Below are positions 32,001 to 40,126 of a stretch of DNA of 64,000 nt, piece by piece. Position 1 is the stretch's first letter; each line of letters starts with the position of its first letter. The position numbers and the translations under genes were made by a program. The DNA is from Auanema rhodensis (lineage: Eukaryota; Nematoda; Chromadorea; Rhabditida; Rhabditidae), in contig OZ059895.1 in the NCBI GenBank assembly GCA_964057225.1, positions 12,090,001-12,154,000 on the forward strand, read 5' to 3'. The notes beneath the pieces are model-generated. The model did no database searches. It was not told where the DNA came from and saw nothing but the letters and a program-made list of their open reading frames with translations.

Positions 32001-35000
32001 TTGTTTTTGCGTTATTGCGTTGAGTGCTCGAAAATCAGTCACAAATCTGTACGTTTTATCCTTTTTCTTGACCAATATTACGGGACTGGTAGTCATAGAA
32101 AAAGATGGCTCAATTATTCCTTGTTCTAACATTTCCTCCACTTGTTTTTCTACTTCTTCTTGTTGTGATAGAGGTATTCTGTACGTGATCTTGAAAGATG
32201 GAACTTTTCCTTCGATGATCGGGATGCTATGTTCCACTGGTCCTTTGAAAAGTCCAATATTGCGATCCTCGTTTAAGAAAGCTTCCTTGTTTCTGAGCAC
32301 TATTTTCTTTAACTGTTGTCTCTCTAGCTGAGTAAAGATGGTGTTTGTTACATCGAGGTCTTTTATAAAGTCCTCTGGGAAGTATGGTAGTTGATCTTCC
32401 CATCTTGCTTCTGGTGGCACATATTGTCCTTTTTGCTCCTCCGTGTTTTTCGGGATAGCGTAAGCTGTTCCAATGCCTTGATTTGTCTGTACTACAATTG
32501 TGTCTGGAGAGATATTTGTAGCAAATATCTGAACTCCATATCCCGTTGGGGTGAAAGTAGTAGGGGCGAAACTCATTTTTCCTGTCCGCTGTGAGCTTCT
32601 AATGAAAGCTTGTTCGTAAGAGGCGGGATCGTCTACTTCCAATGTAAGCGATCTGGTTTCTCCTGGGTAGAACTGTTTAGTTTCCAGGCTTACGACGTGT
32701 GCTATCGTGTGGTTCTCAGTCCATGGCGCGTAGTCTTGTGCTAAAGGTACTATTGTGTCTCCAATTAGTAGTGAATTTTGTAGTGGTCGTAAAGATGTAT
32801 TTATTCCTATTTTGTTGAGAGCTTCTATGAAGTCTATTCCTAATAATATTGGTGCTGGGCAGTGGTTGTTGGCAGAAATCAGTACTTTGTGCTCGATTTC
32901 TGTCTTCCCGATAATAGTTGGGATTCTTGTGTAGCCCAGGAAAGAAAATCGTGATTTGTTTGCTACAATGGCTGTTGTCTTTTCCATAACCATTGTTGCT
33001 GCCGGTAGTTGTTGAAATGTACTTTCCTTCATGTATGATATAGAAGCTCCTGTGTCCCATAAAGCAGTAAAGATCTGATTGTGAATGGAGAGAGGTACGA
33101 AAGGTAGTCGTGATCCTCCGATGTAGTTAATCCTTGATTCTTTCATAGCGTACCGTGGTAGATAGGCGAAAAAGTCATTATCTGATAGTGGGGCGTCAGG
33201 ATCATATCGAGAGGTTCTTGTATATAATTTCTCTTGCTGAGAAGTGACTAGTGGTTTTAATTCGAATTGTTTGTCCTCTCCTCTTGGTTCTTCGTCTTGT
33301 TCGTTGAATGTGATTTGATTGATTGGTATCCTTGTGGTACATGCATATATTTTTAATGCCCAAATGGTAACAGTTATGAGTCCTATTGTGACGATGATTG
33401 CTCCAATAATAGCTAGTGTCCTTAGTATCCATGCTGTAATTGATTCTCCTATGTATCCAAAGAAATTTGTGATTTGTTTCTCCGCGTTGTTTGATATGTT
33501 ATCTGCTATCATTAATGTCGTTCCAACTGTTCCTCCTATAATTCCTATTGGATTCAGATTGGATAGTCCAGAATGTTTGAAGACTGGTTTCAATTTTCCT
33601 GGCATAGTTGCTTGTAAAGATGCTAGGCTAGAGCCGTAGGAAATAGCCAGTGCCATTGGAAATGTTGACTCCGTGAGGTTTGAAAATATGTTGGAATTGT
33701 TAAACTTAATGTGATCAATTTTTACAGATGTGAGTTCATCCGAAAATGAGAAGTTAGTCACATTCAATGTTGAATTATCTTTCATCCATTGATTGTTTTC
33801 TCTGTAGGGATCTGATGTAGCCATATCGCATGCTATGATGTGGGCAAATGGTGTTAAATCTCTTGATCCTGGTGTGATGAAGAGTTTTCCGTGATGTTCC
33901 GTGTCTACCGGTGTCTCCAGGTAACATTTATCGTCTCGTTGTTTGTGATCCGAGTATACACGTGTTACTTGTACAGGGGTGCATGGCATGACGTAAATAA
34001 GATGTTCTCCAACAAACTTTGCTGAAATATCCTGTCGACGAAGCATAGTGCGAATTCCTATAGTCGGATTAATCTGCAGGATTGCCCACCAGGTAAGTAG
34101 CTGCTTAGTTTGCATTCTGCATACGTTTTTCTTTGTTATTTGGAAAGATTGTAAGATTTCCTCCTCTAGTTTTGACGTAGAGTATTGGAGGTGGGACCTT
34201 GTATCTTGTTGGCGTAGTTGATCGTCGTATTTTTGAATGATATCTGCTCGTGTTCGTAGGAAATTGAGGTGTGCTTGTGATCCAGTGTGAGATTTGATTT
34301 CCTCAATCGGTTGGGTCGTTGTTGCTCGCTTTGTAGTAGTCCGAGTTGTTGGAAGTGTCCTAGTAGATTCCCTGCGGGATGTGGTGGTGAGAGGACGTGG
34401 TGGTGGAGTTACTGGAGTTGTTGTACTCTGGTAATAATAATATCTCCTTGGTGTAGTTGTAGGTTGAGGTGGAGACGTCCGATGAGTAGTAGTTGTCGGG
34501 GCAGTTGTTGTGGTAGTCGATGTAGTGGTTGTGGTGGTTGTAGTAGTGGTGGTTGTGGGGCTAGCACCAGGTGACTCAATGAGCTGAAGATATGCTTGTT
34601 GAAATAATTTGCTGTCTTCATCCGTGATAGGTCTGATTGTAGGTTGATTTTTGGGCAACCCATAATTTTGTGCGTGTCCGTTGAAGATGAGGGTATAGTT
34701 GGGAAAGACGATTGCTGACGAATTTGCCTGTTTTGTGAGATCTGCCCATTTCTTATTTTCTGTCTCTCTTTGTTCTTTTGATATCCGAGTTAGACGATTG
34801 TTTTGCTCTAGATAATCAAGAAACTCCTGTATTTGATCCATCTGGGTGTAGAACTGTGTGTCAGTGCGTGATCTAGGCAGTTTTGTCATCCTGGGTGGGT
34901 ACAGTTGGTACAGATAGTCCTCCATTGATGGAATAGTCTCTCCTGTTGCCAGAGTGGTAGGTGTGTGAGCTATTTCAATTGCTATTTGTCTTGCTCGGTC

Positions 35001-37886
35001 GAGATAATCGCCTTCGTAGTTGAGTAGACGTGTGGCAAAGTCGCTGATAGTGATTTGCTTGCTGAGTTTTGCCGTGATCTCTGATGGCAGTAGGTGTTCG
35101 ATGGCAATTTTCGTAGAAAGTCGAATCTCAGCTTCTGCAAGTGTGTGCAGGATAACCATGTTGATGTCAGTGTAGTTGTGCCATAAGAGTCGGTTCTTCA
35201 GTTTTGATGAATCTAGTTGTAGGAATTTGATGAAACCTATGTGTACGCTAGATGTCTTGAGATATTCCATAAGGTTATAAGCGTTGTCCAGTCTTTTCCT
35301 ATTTCGATATGTCTGGTACATAGGTAGTATACCTGTAGAACTGTCTGTGAGGCGAAGTGATTTGTAGATAGTGATATTGAAGAATCTCGTAGGGTATTCT
35401 TGGGGTGCCATCCTCTTTTGACGTCGGTGTGTTTTTAAGTCCTTGATGGAAATGTACGTACCACTATCAGTTGAGTAGATGCTTGTATTCATACATCTTG
35501 TAGCTGTAGGGTCTGGCGTGTTGTTTTTGAGAATGAATGCTCCTTGTATTTCCGAGATTAATACAGTATCATTGTTGATTAGTGCTTCGAATTTCCCTAA
35601 TGTCGTGTAGTCGCAATTTCGATGATCATTGGGTGGGATCCATGTGATAACTGCGTTGGTGGTGTTGCATACTCCTTGTTGCTTAGTGCATCCTTCAGTG
35701 TTGATGAATAAGTCGGAGATTATAGTGTCATCGTGTAGGCTAGTCATCATTCCTCTTTCTAAGGTGAATCTTGACTTGGTTGTGCAAGAGGATGCCCAAA
35801 ACGATTTTGATTGTGTACTAGATGGCATAGGGGCTTTGAATAGTCCTGGTGCTTCGCGATTGAGGTCGTTATCCATGTGTCGTCTTTCTTGAATGGCTGT
35901 TTGGCATTCTTGTGGAGTGGCTGGTTCTATTCGGAGTAATGTAACGTTATTTTCCCTGATGAAGAATAAGTCGTGGGCGCACGTTTTATAGATTTCCTTG
36001 GCGCATTTCCATGCTTCCCATTCCTTGTAATTCATATTTTCTGCGAATAGTTCCACTGTTTTTATCTCGACTCCGTCCTTGTGTGCATAGTCTGAGCAGG
36101 TGGTTGGGCGAGGTGGTTCGAGGAAAATACCTCCTCGTTTGCCAATGCAGAGTTGATAGGTGTTGTCTGCCTGGCAAGGTATCATAGATAGGGCGATGAC
36201 GGATAAGAATAGCGGTATGAACGGAAGTGTCTTCTTTGTTTTGATTGTTTCCTTTTCTACTTTGTTAACGTGAAAACGGACGCTGGGGCTTCTTGTGCGA
36301 TCTCTGTGCCTGTTATGTGGTCCATATGAAGTGCTGCGATTTCGTTGTTGAAATCCGCGATCAGGACAGTTTCCGCGGTTGTATCGGTCGTTTCCTCTGT
36401 GCTCCTGTCGATCATTCCTTCTGCTATCATATCGATCGTTTCCTCTGCTGTTGTATCGATCATTGTATCTATCGTACCGTTGGGGGCTACGATAATTGTT
36501 GTATCCTCGTTGATATCCATTGTTTCTGTTATCCTGTCTGAAGTTGTGACGGTTATTTTGTCGATCCTCTTGGTATCTTGGTGAGCGGTATCCTCCTCTT
36601 CTTTGATTCCATTGCTCTTGTGGGTGTTGTGGTCTTGATTGATTTCCATAGAATGTTCTTGATTGGTGTGTTTGTGATCCGTCATAGATTTTCTCCTGTT
36701 GTGATGCTCTCATGTGGTTTATGAGACCGTTATTAATCTCTAGTTGTTCCACGTCTTTAATCAAGTTGTTGACCAAGAGCGAAGGATCCTCGTCAGCTTC
36801 CACAGTTTCGGCAATAGTCACGGCTGCATCAAAGGTGATAGGGCTGCGGTTATTGACATGTGTTCTTAAAGTCTTTCGTAGTCCTCCTAAGAATGAAACT
36901 CGTAGTATTCTTTCATCGGCTGTCGAGTCCATGTTGCATGATTCGTAGGCAAGGTTTCTGCAGCGTTGAGCGAAATTTTGTACCGTTTCGTGCTCTCCTT
37001 GTTTCAAATGAGTGAGTTTTGTGAATGCTGCATCTCTCTTTTCTGGAGGTTGTAATTTCTCCGATAGTATGCGTTTGACGTGGTTCCATCCCTGGCGTAA
37101 GTCTTCTGCTGGTATAGTTCGAAGAGCTTCAGCGGCTCTATCCGTTCCGAGAAGTAGATAGAGATGGGAAAGTCTCTCGGCAATAGGGACTTGAAGGGCA
37201 TCGAAATATCCTTCTAGTCTTTGCATGTAGAGGTTGAATGGAACCGATCCATCATAAAGCGTAGGTTTGTGATGGCGAATAGAAACGTTGTGGGCTCTTG
37301 CAATAGGAGAGTTGTCTTGCTCCATCTGCTCTGCCATTTGAGGGCGACTTCTCTGCTCTGTAACATTCGAAGTCAAATTTACGTTATTGTCTGACGAAGA
37401 AGAGACAGGAGACAGAGAGTGCCCGTGCAAAGATTGATCAGTGGAAGAGGGAGAGTTTCTAGGAATAGGAGAGGTGAGGATTTCCGCATTTGCGGTTTGA
37501 ACAAGGCGTTGAGGAGAAGTGTGATTTGGAGGACAAGTGTTAGTGCCGGTATTAACAACTGTTTTTGGAGAGTGAGAAGAGCGTTTGGGCGTGGATTTAC
37601 TGGATGATGCTTTATTCTTATTCAAGCTAATTGCATGCCTAGTAGTTTTAATAGCAGTAGTATAAAGTTTCTTAGCAGTTAGCGGTGTACCCGGAATAGG
37701 GGGTAATTTCTTTGATTTCGCGTTCGTTTTCGGATATTTCGCATCTGGTCGGAATGCATCCGGTGGTCCTCTTTTTCTTTGGTTTCTATGCAGTGCTGCT
37801 TCCACTGTCTGAGTTTTCTCTGCGCTATTCGTAGCATTTTGGGCAATATTTCCCGGCGGAGGGTTTTGATTCGCTGCGTCAGCCAT
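29043..37886 (-). CDS. gag-env-pol: Single polyprotein of element D: Gag - envelope-like - protease - RT - RNase H - integrase
   Basis: 2,947 codons without interruption. Residues 1-200 are a basic, Ser/Thr/Pro-rich tail. A capsid-like core spans about 200-375. An Arg/Asn/Tyr-rich nucleic-acid-binding region without CCHC knuckles covers 400-540. A hydrophobic signal-like segment lies at 551-572. The Cys-rich envelope-like ectodomain covers 573-1480, with a furin-type RRQKR at 821-825 and a Thr-rich mucin-like tract at 1109-1195. A membrane span lies at about 1484-1515. Protease has LWDTGAS with Asp 1611 and ILLGIDF at 1680. RT runs about 1890-2150 with FVTDFRALN and YLDD 2047-2050. RNase H has Asp 2196, Glu 2237 and Asp 2264. 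The integrase zinc domain has His 2411, His 2419, Cys 2449 and Cys 2452; the catalytic triad is Asp 2483, Asp 2543 and Glu 2579. A GPY motif lies at 2706. All catalytic residues are present. The placing of the envelope-like part between Gag and protease is unusual. Confidence 0.93.
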   Translation of the reverse strand: MADAANQNPPPGNIAQNATNSAEKTQTVEAALHRNQRKRGPPDAFRPDAKYPKTNAKSKKLPPIPGTPLTAKKLYTTAIKTTRHAISLNKNKASSSKSTPKRSSHSPKTVVNTGTNTCPPNHTSPQRLVQTANAEILTSPIPRNSPSSTDQSLHGHSLSPVSSSSDNNVNLTSNVTEQRSRPQMAEQMEQDNSPIARAHNVSIRHHKPTLYDGSVPFNLYMQRLEGYFDALQVPIAERLSHLYLLLGTDRAAEALRTIPAEDLRQGWNHVKRILSEKLQPPEKRDAAFTKLTHLKQGEHETVQNFAQRCRNLAYESCNMDSTADERILRVSFLGGLRKTLRTHVNNRSPITFDAAVTIAETVEADEDPSLLVNNLIKDVEQLEINNGLINHMRASQQEKIYDGSQTHQSRTFYGNQSRPQHPQEQWNQRRGGYRSPRYQEDRQNNRHNFRQDNRNNGYQRGYNNYRSPQRYDRYNDRYNSRGNDRYDSRRNDRQEHRGNDRYNRGNCPDRGFQQRNRSTSYGPHNRHRDRTRSPSVRFHVNKVEKETIKTKKTLPFIPLFLSVIALSMIPCQADNTYQLCIGKRGGIFLEPPRPTTCSDYAHKDGVEIKTVELFAENMNYKEWEAWKCAKEIYKTCAHDLFFIRENNVTLLRIEPATPQECQTAIQERRHMDNDLNREAPGLFKAPMPSSTQSKSFWASSCTTKSRFTLERGMMTSLHDDTIISDLFINTEGCTKQQGVCNTTNAVITWIPPNDHRNCDYTTLGKFEALINNDTVLISEIQGAFILKNNTPDPTATRCMNTSIYSTDSGTYISIKDLKTHRRQKRMAPQEYPTRFFNITIYKSLRLTDSSTGILPMYQTYRNRKRLDNAYNLMEYLKTSSVHIGFIKFLQLDSSKLKNRLLWHNYTDINMVILHTLAEAEIRLSTKIAIEHLLPSEITAKLSKQITISDFATRLLNYEGDYLDRARQIAIEIAHTPTTLATGETIPSMEDYLYQLYPPRMTKLPRSRTDTQFYTQMDQIQEFLDYLEQNNRLTRISKEQRETENKKWADLTKQANSSAIVFPNYTLIFNGHAQNYGLPKNQPTIRPITDEDSKLFQQAYLQLIESPGASPTTTTTTTTTTTTSTTTTTAPTTTTHRTSPPQPTTTPRRYYYYQSTTTPVTPPPRPLTTTSRRESTRTLPTTRTTTKRATTTQPIEEIKSHTGSQAHLNFLRTRADIIQKYDDQLRQQDTRSHLQYSTSKLEEEILQSFQITKKNVCRMQTKQLLTWWAILQINPTIGIRTMLRRQDISAKFVGEHLIYVMPCTPVQVTRVYSDHKQRDDKCYLETPVDTEHHGKLFITPGSRDLTPFAHIIACDMATSDPYRENNQWMKDNSTLNVTNFSFSDELTSVKIDHIKFNNSNIFSNLTESTFPMALAISYGSSLASLQATMPGKLKPVFKHSGLSNLNPIGIIGGTVGTTLMIADNISNNAEKQITNFFGYIGESITAWILRTLAIIGAIIVTIGLITVTIWALKIYACTTRIPINQITFNEQDEEPRGEDKQFELKPLVTSQQEKLYTRTSRYDPDAPLSDNDFFAYLPRYAMKESRINYIGGSRLPFVPLSIHNQIFTALWDTGASISYMKESTFQQLPAATMVMEKTTAIVANKSRFSFLGYTRIPTIIGKTEIEHKVLISANNHCPAPILLGIDFIEALNKIGINTSLRPLQNSLLIGDTIVPLAQDYAPWTENHTIAHVVSLETKQFYPGETRSLTLEVDDPASYEQAFIRSSQRTGKMSFAPTTFTPTGYGVQIFATNISPDTIVVQTNQGIGTAYAIPKNTEEQKGQYVPPEARWEDQLPYFPEDFIKDLDVTNTIFTQLERQQLKKIVLRNKEAFLNEDRNIGLFKGPVEHSIPIIEGKVPSFKITYRIPLSQQEEVEKQVEEMLEQGIIEPSFSMTTSPVILVKKKDKTYRFVTDFRALNAITQKQIYVISNIQDILDLAAGARIFSNFDLVSGFFQIPLRSEDRHLTAFTTTSGTYQYCRMPMGLCGAPHTFQNAVRYLQQHVRCKLFVYLDDLLLISESTTKHLQDIDEVLNASAELGLKIKLKKCTFGQQEVKFLGFIVGHEGIKPDPQKVKAIQDYPRPKSITGVRAFMGVVNYFRRFIRNAAGIASPLYELTKKDTAFKWGDAEEQAFQQLKQILCQAPVLQAPIAKRPYVIESDGSIIAVGAVLLQAKDDKEPLHPIAFASRKLNKAERNYPPIEIEALALTFAVHQFRTYILGTPIRIITDHRPLTSLMTRKDLIGRLAKFQILLQEYDIEIVYRPGRLNSVCDALSRYFEDEVNEAKERKKKPKETPTHKISTISTITDLRTIQGNTEWIKETKEKIRNKTAGRQLMDRYIVVNDALYAKPKTALQTPRAILPNDPAITIPIIEKFHKDPILGAHLGINKTQDSILRRYTWTGIQDDITRYVNRCLDCAKRKNNPHEATVEPMRNFPTVTHPWERVHMDILGPLPRTAKDNRYILSIQDAFSKWIIAIPLIRQTSEEIVSAIMTHLFYVFGPPKKIITDNGSNFVSHEFKSMCDNLGSEHHTTMPYYKNANGQVERLHRTLEEALTSYVNDDQDNWDIILPKIVFTMNRLPNATTRTPPYDCLFGQTARLPIDKDLETPGATIKNAPDLHEKIHERIELNNERMKKKYDENHRTQEREIFVENRALVKRAKPANKLQTTSDGPYIIKEIKGNNVILADSEGNTIIAHKNNIRYFPPDDNNVEESEHNRNDSAPAIYSDGSQQDTENTRAKNSTPTTTSISDSESDNEDEFYEQSRPSITPQETIAPQEITRETQQDNYQAETGPNTADKSATDKDENNLFQQLVDKIGEETRQELYEERRKELPTTKRWSSALKLALGIEDKNPITAPKPFHVPIRYNSVIPTLESKNRLTRSQIPDAHFNSPKTPVVRKKRPSTVIGATTTI

Positions 37887-38981
37887 CTTTGTTGGTTTCC
37901 TGGAAGGAAATTATTAACCAACGAAGACTGAGCTTATATTATACAAAACGTAAGAGACAATATGGGGTTGGTATGCGCGACTCCTGTTCCTGTCAGGGGG
38001 CCAGCCTGCAGCGGGTCTCTAGTCGGAGAATAGCCTGGTCAGGTTCATACACGAGTCCGCAACTACGTGTGACCTTTAGCAAAGGACCAAGTTTTTATCT
38101 CTCGAAGAGGCATGAGATATGAGACAGTGGTCTGTGTATTGCTCCTTTTCAGTCATGGACAAGATCAGGTACACAGGCTTCTCATACTCACTTTTCCAGA
38201 CTTCTCTTACCTAAGCAAACCCCCAAAAGACGTTCCCTTTTAACGTTACTTCTGTTCCCCTGGGTCTTGCTAGGTGGGACCACTCAACTTCAAAATATTC
38301 TTTAATTCTCATATGGGACCAAAAGGGTTAATTTCAAATGATTGCGCGTCTTATATCAAAAAGTGTACGCCTCCGCGCGATGTCCCGAGAATGTCTGGTA
38401 TTGTTTCTTACGGGGCTTTCTCATAAAAATGCGTTAGATATCAAGAATAGTGATTTTGTTTATGAATCAATGTTTTCAGAATGATTTATGAATAGATATT
38501 TTCAAAATTTAGCTTGTGATAAGATGTTTTCAAGATGACTTATGGGTAAGTGTTGCAATATGAATAAATGTCTTTAAGATATTTCATGAATTGATAGTTT
38601 TTAATATTATTCGTGGTTAAATATTTTGATATGCTTGTTCCAAAAAGAGTTTTTATGCATTATATGCCTTTAACATACAGGAAAGTAGAGGAATAAAGTA
38701 GGAATATAGATTGTAATAGATAATATGTATGAGACATTTTTTTTTTTTTCAAATAGATATATCAGAAATGATGTTAGAAGAATGATATTTAGAGATAAAT
38801 TCGAATTACTAGATTAAATTGGAGTTTTTGTTTTAGATACAAAATTGACTTGAAAGTTTGAAATATAAAATTTAATTAGAATTTTTGGATATGAAATCAA
38901 GATAAATTTTTAAAGTAAAAAGGATTTCAAAGAAAGAGAAAGTAATTTAAAGGTGAGAAAAGTAGCGGCAATGGTCCATAG
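37887..38981 (-). other. Leader of element D, no gene seen
   Basis: About 1.1 kb between primer site and the polyprotein ATG. No antisense gene like that of element C is present. I see no convincing coding potential. Confidence 0.5.
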
Positions 38982-39006
38982 AGATTCGTCCCTTATAGAC
39001 GAATCT
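38982..39006. other. Perfect 9-bp stem-loop overlapping the primer site edge of element D
   Basis: AGATTCGTC, a 7-nt loop, then GACGAATCT. The 3' arm overlaps the last bases complementary to tRNA-Gln, so the hairpin could regulate primer annealing. Confidence 0.6.
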
Positions 39007-39020
39007 CGGTGGAACCTCCA
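39000..39020 (-). promoter_or_regulatory. Primer binding site for tRNA-Gln (element D)
   Basis: On the minus strand, immediately after the 5' LTR, TGGAGGTTCCACCGAGATTC (plus one more base) is complementary to the 3' end of eukaryotic tRNA-Gln, covering CCA, acceptor strand, T-stem and part of the T-loop. Confidence 0.88.
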
Positions 39021-39360
39021 CGTTCCATATTGGTTCCTAGGGTTCCGGCTAGGTAACCATATGGACTTTAATAGTGTGAATGCCATTGTAAAAGTAACAG
39101 AGAGTAGAGAAAAAGAAGTTTTATTCAGAATATGGAAATACAATTATAAAAGCAAAATACAATAATCAAATAAATGAAACTACATGTTATGAGAAAGCCA
39201 ACCTAGTTGCTTTCTCAGGGGTTTATATAGCAAAATATTAATTACAAATATAATTGAATTTATACAAAAAGTAGTTCAGGTCTAGTTTCTTATTGAATTC
39301 TATTAACCAAAAGTCGGTTGACGTTGTCAACCGCCTTCTTTATAAGACACGTATGGAACA
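39021..39360 (-). repeat. 5' LTR of element D
   Basis: 340 bp, apparently identical to the copy at 27622-27961. The outer end touches target duplication TAAC at 39361-39364; the inner end touches the tRNA-Gln primer site. TATATAAA-type box on the minus strand. Confidence 0.94.
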
Positions 39361-39547
39361 TAACTAACATGAAATTGGAAAAAAAACAATAACGAGGATA
39401 AGTATGTAAATCATTGAATATCAGATATTTTCCCTTACGACCATACCACGTTGAAAGTACGCCATCCCGTCCGATCTGGCAAGTCAAGCAACGTTGAGCC
39501 CGGTTAGTACTTGGATCGGAGACGGCTTGGGAATCCCGGGTGCCGTA
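39361..39547 (+). repeat. 5S rDNA array, block 3 (one interrupted unit)
   Basis: Short piece of spacer and most of a 5S gene between element D and the Polinton. Confidence 0.93.
39433..39547 (+). pseudogene. 5S rRNA gene interrupted by the Polinton near its 3' end
   Basis: 115 nt of a 5S gene, starting CCTTACG instead of GCTTACG and carrying GTTGAGCCC. It is split by the Polinton after GCCGTA (39542-39547), which is repeated at 54663-54668 before the last bases AGC. The first two bases of the Polinton are AG, which by chance restore all but the last base of the gene, but the T-run terminator is now 15 kb away. Confidence 0.92.
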
Positions 39548-40126
39548 AGTAGAGAGCCATGCCGAATTTACTAACCACGCCCCCAAACAGTTGCTAAAAA
39601 CATACTTTTGAGGGCGTCAGCTGCTAAAAACATACTTTTGGGGGCGTCAGCTGTCAAAATCATATTTTCGGCGTCAGCTGTCAAAAATATACTTATCCTC
39701 CCGAGGCAGGCTCTCGAGCCTGCGCATGGATCAAAATGCAAGATTTTTTTTTTTAAAAGCTTTTTTAAAATTATTTTTTAATCTATTTTTAAATGAATTT
39801 TTATTATTTATATATTTGTTAGTTGTATTTGTAAATATTTTCAAAATTATTTCTTTTTAAATGTATTTTTAATTTTTATATATGTTTTAAATATTATTAT
39901 TTAATTATTTCTTTTTAAATGTATTTTATATATTTTTAAAATATTATTGAAATTATCTCCTTTTAAATGTATTTTTAATATTTATACATTTGAATAAACT
40001 TTTTAATATATATTGTTTTTGTTTTAATTTATAAAATTTTAATATATATAAAAGCTAATAAATATGTTCACCGCACCTCTTATGGGTTAATTAATGGAAC
40101 TCATATCGAAGGTTAATTCGATAAGA
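39548..40126 (+). repeat. Left terminal inverted repeat of the Polinton
   Basis: Starts AGTAGAGAGCCATGCCG and is matched by the inverted sequence at 54085-54662 with scattered differences. The outer 150 bp hold four 27-30-bp subrepeats containing CAGYTG; the inner part is extremely AT-rich and ends with one copy of the TATCGAA dyad. Confidence 0.94.
39588..39703 (+). repeat. Four 27-30-bp tandem subrepeats in the left inverted repeat
   Basis: CAGYTG followed by YYAAAAWYATAYTT occurs at 39588, 39618, 39648 and 39675, separated by GGGCGT or GGCGT. The right inverted repeat has the same four. They may be terminal protein or transposase contact sites. Confidence 0.7.

Larger units (their letters stand above)
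27622..39360 (-). mobile_element. Ty3/Gypsy-like LTR retrotransposon D with envelope-like region, intact
   Basis: 11,739-bp element on the minus strand. 340-bp LTRs lie at 39021-39360 (5') and 27622-27961 (3'), identical as far as I can read. Target duplication TAAC is at 27618-27621 and 39361-39364. The layout on the minus strand is LTR, perfect tRNA-Gln primer site, about 1.1-kb leader, one 2,947-codon polyprotein ORF (Gag, envelope-like, protease, RT, RNase H, integrase), a separate 211-codon ORF and the LTR. Identical LTRs and an unbroken ORF point to a very recent and possibly active copy. It sits in the 5S spacer. Confidence 0.95.

Noticed and set aside
36257..36685. 142-codon minus-strand ORF within element D gag
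   Set aside because: Alternative frame of the Arg/Asn/Tyr-rich repeat region of the intact polyprotein.
37889..38122. Plus-strand ORF in the leader of element D as a counterpart of the antisense gene of element C
   Set aside because: No sequence similarity to that gene, no matching splice sites and low-quality composition.
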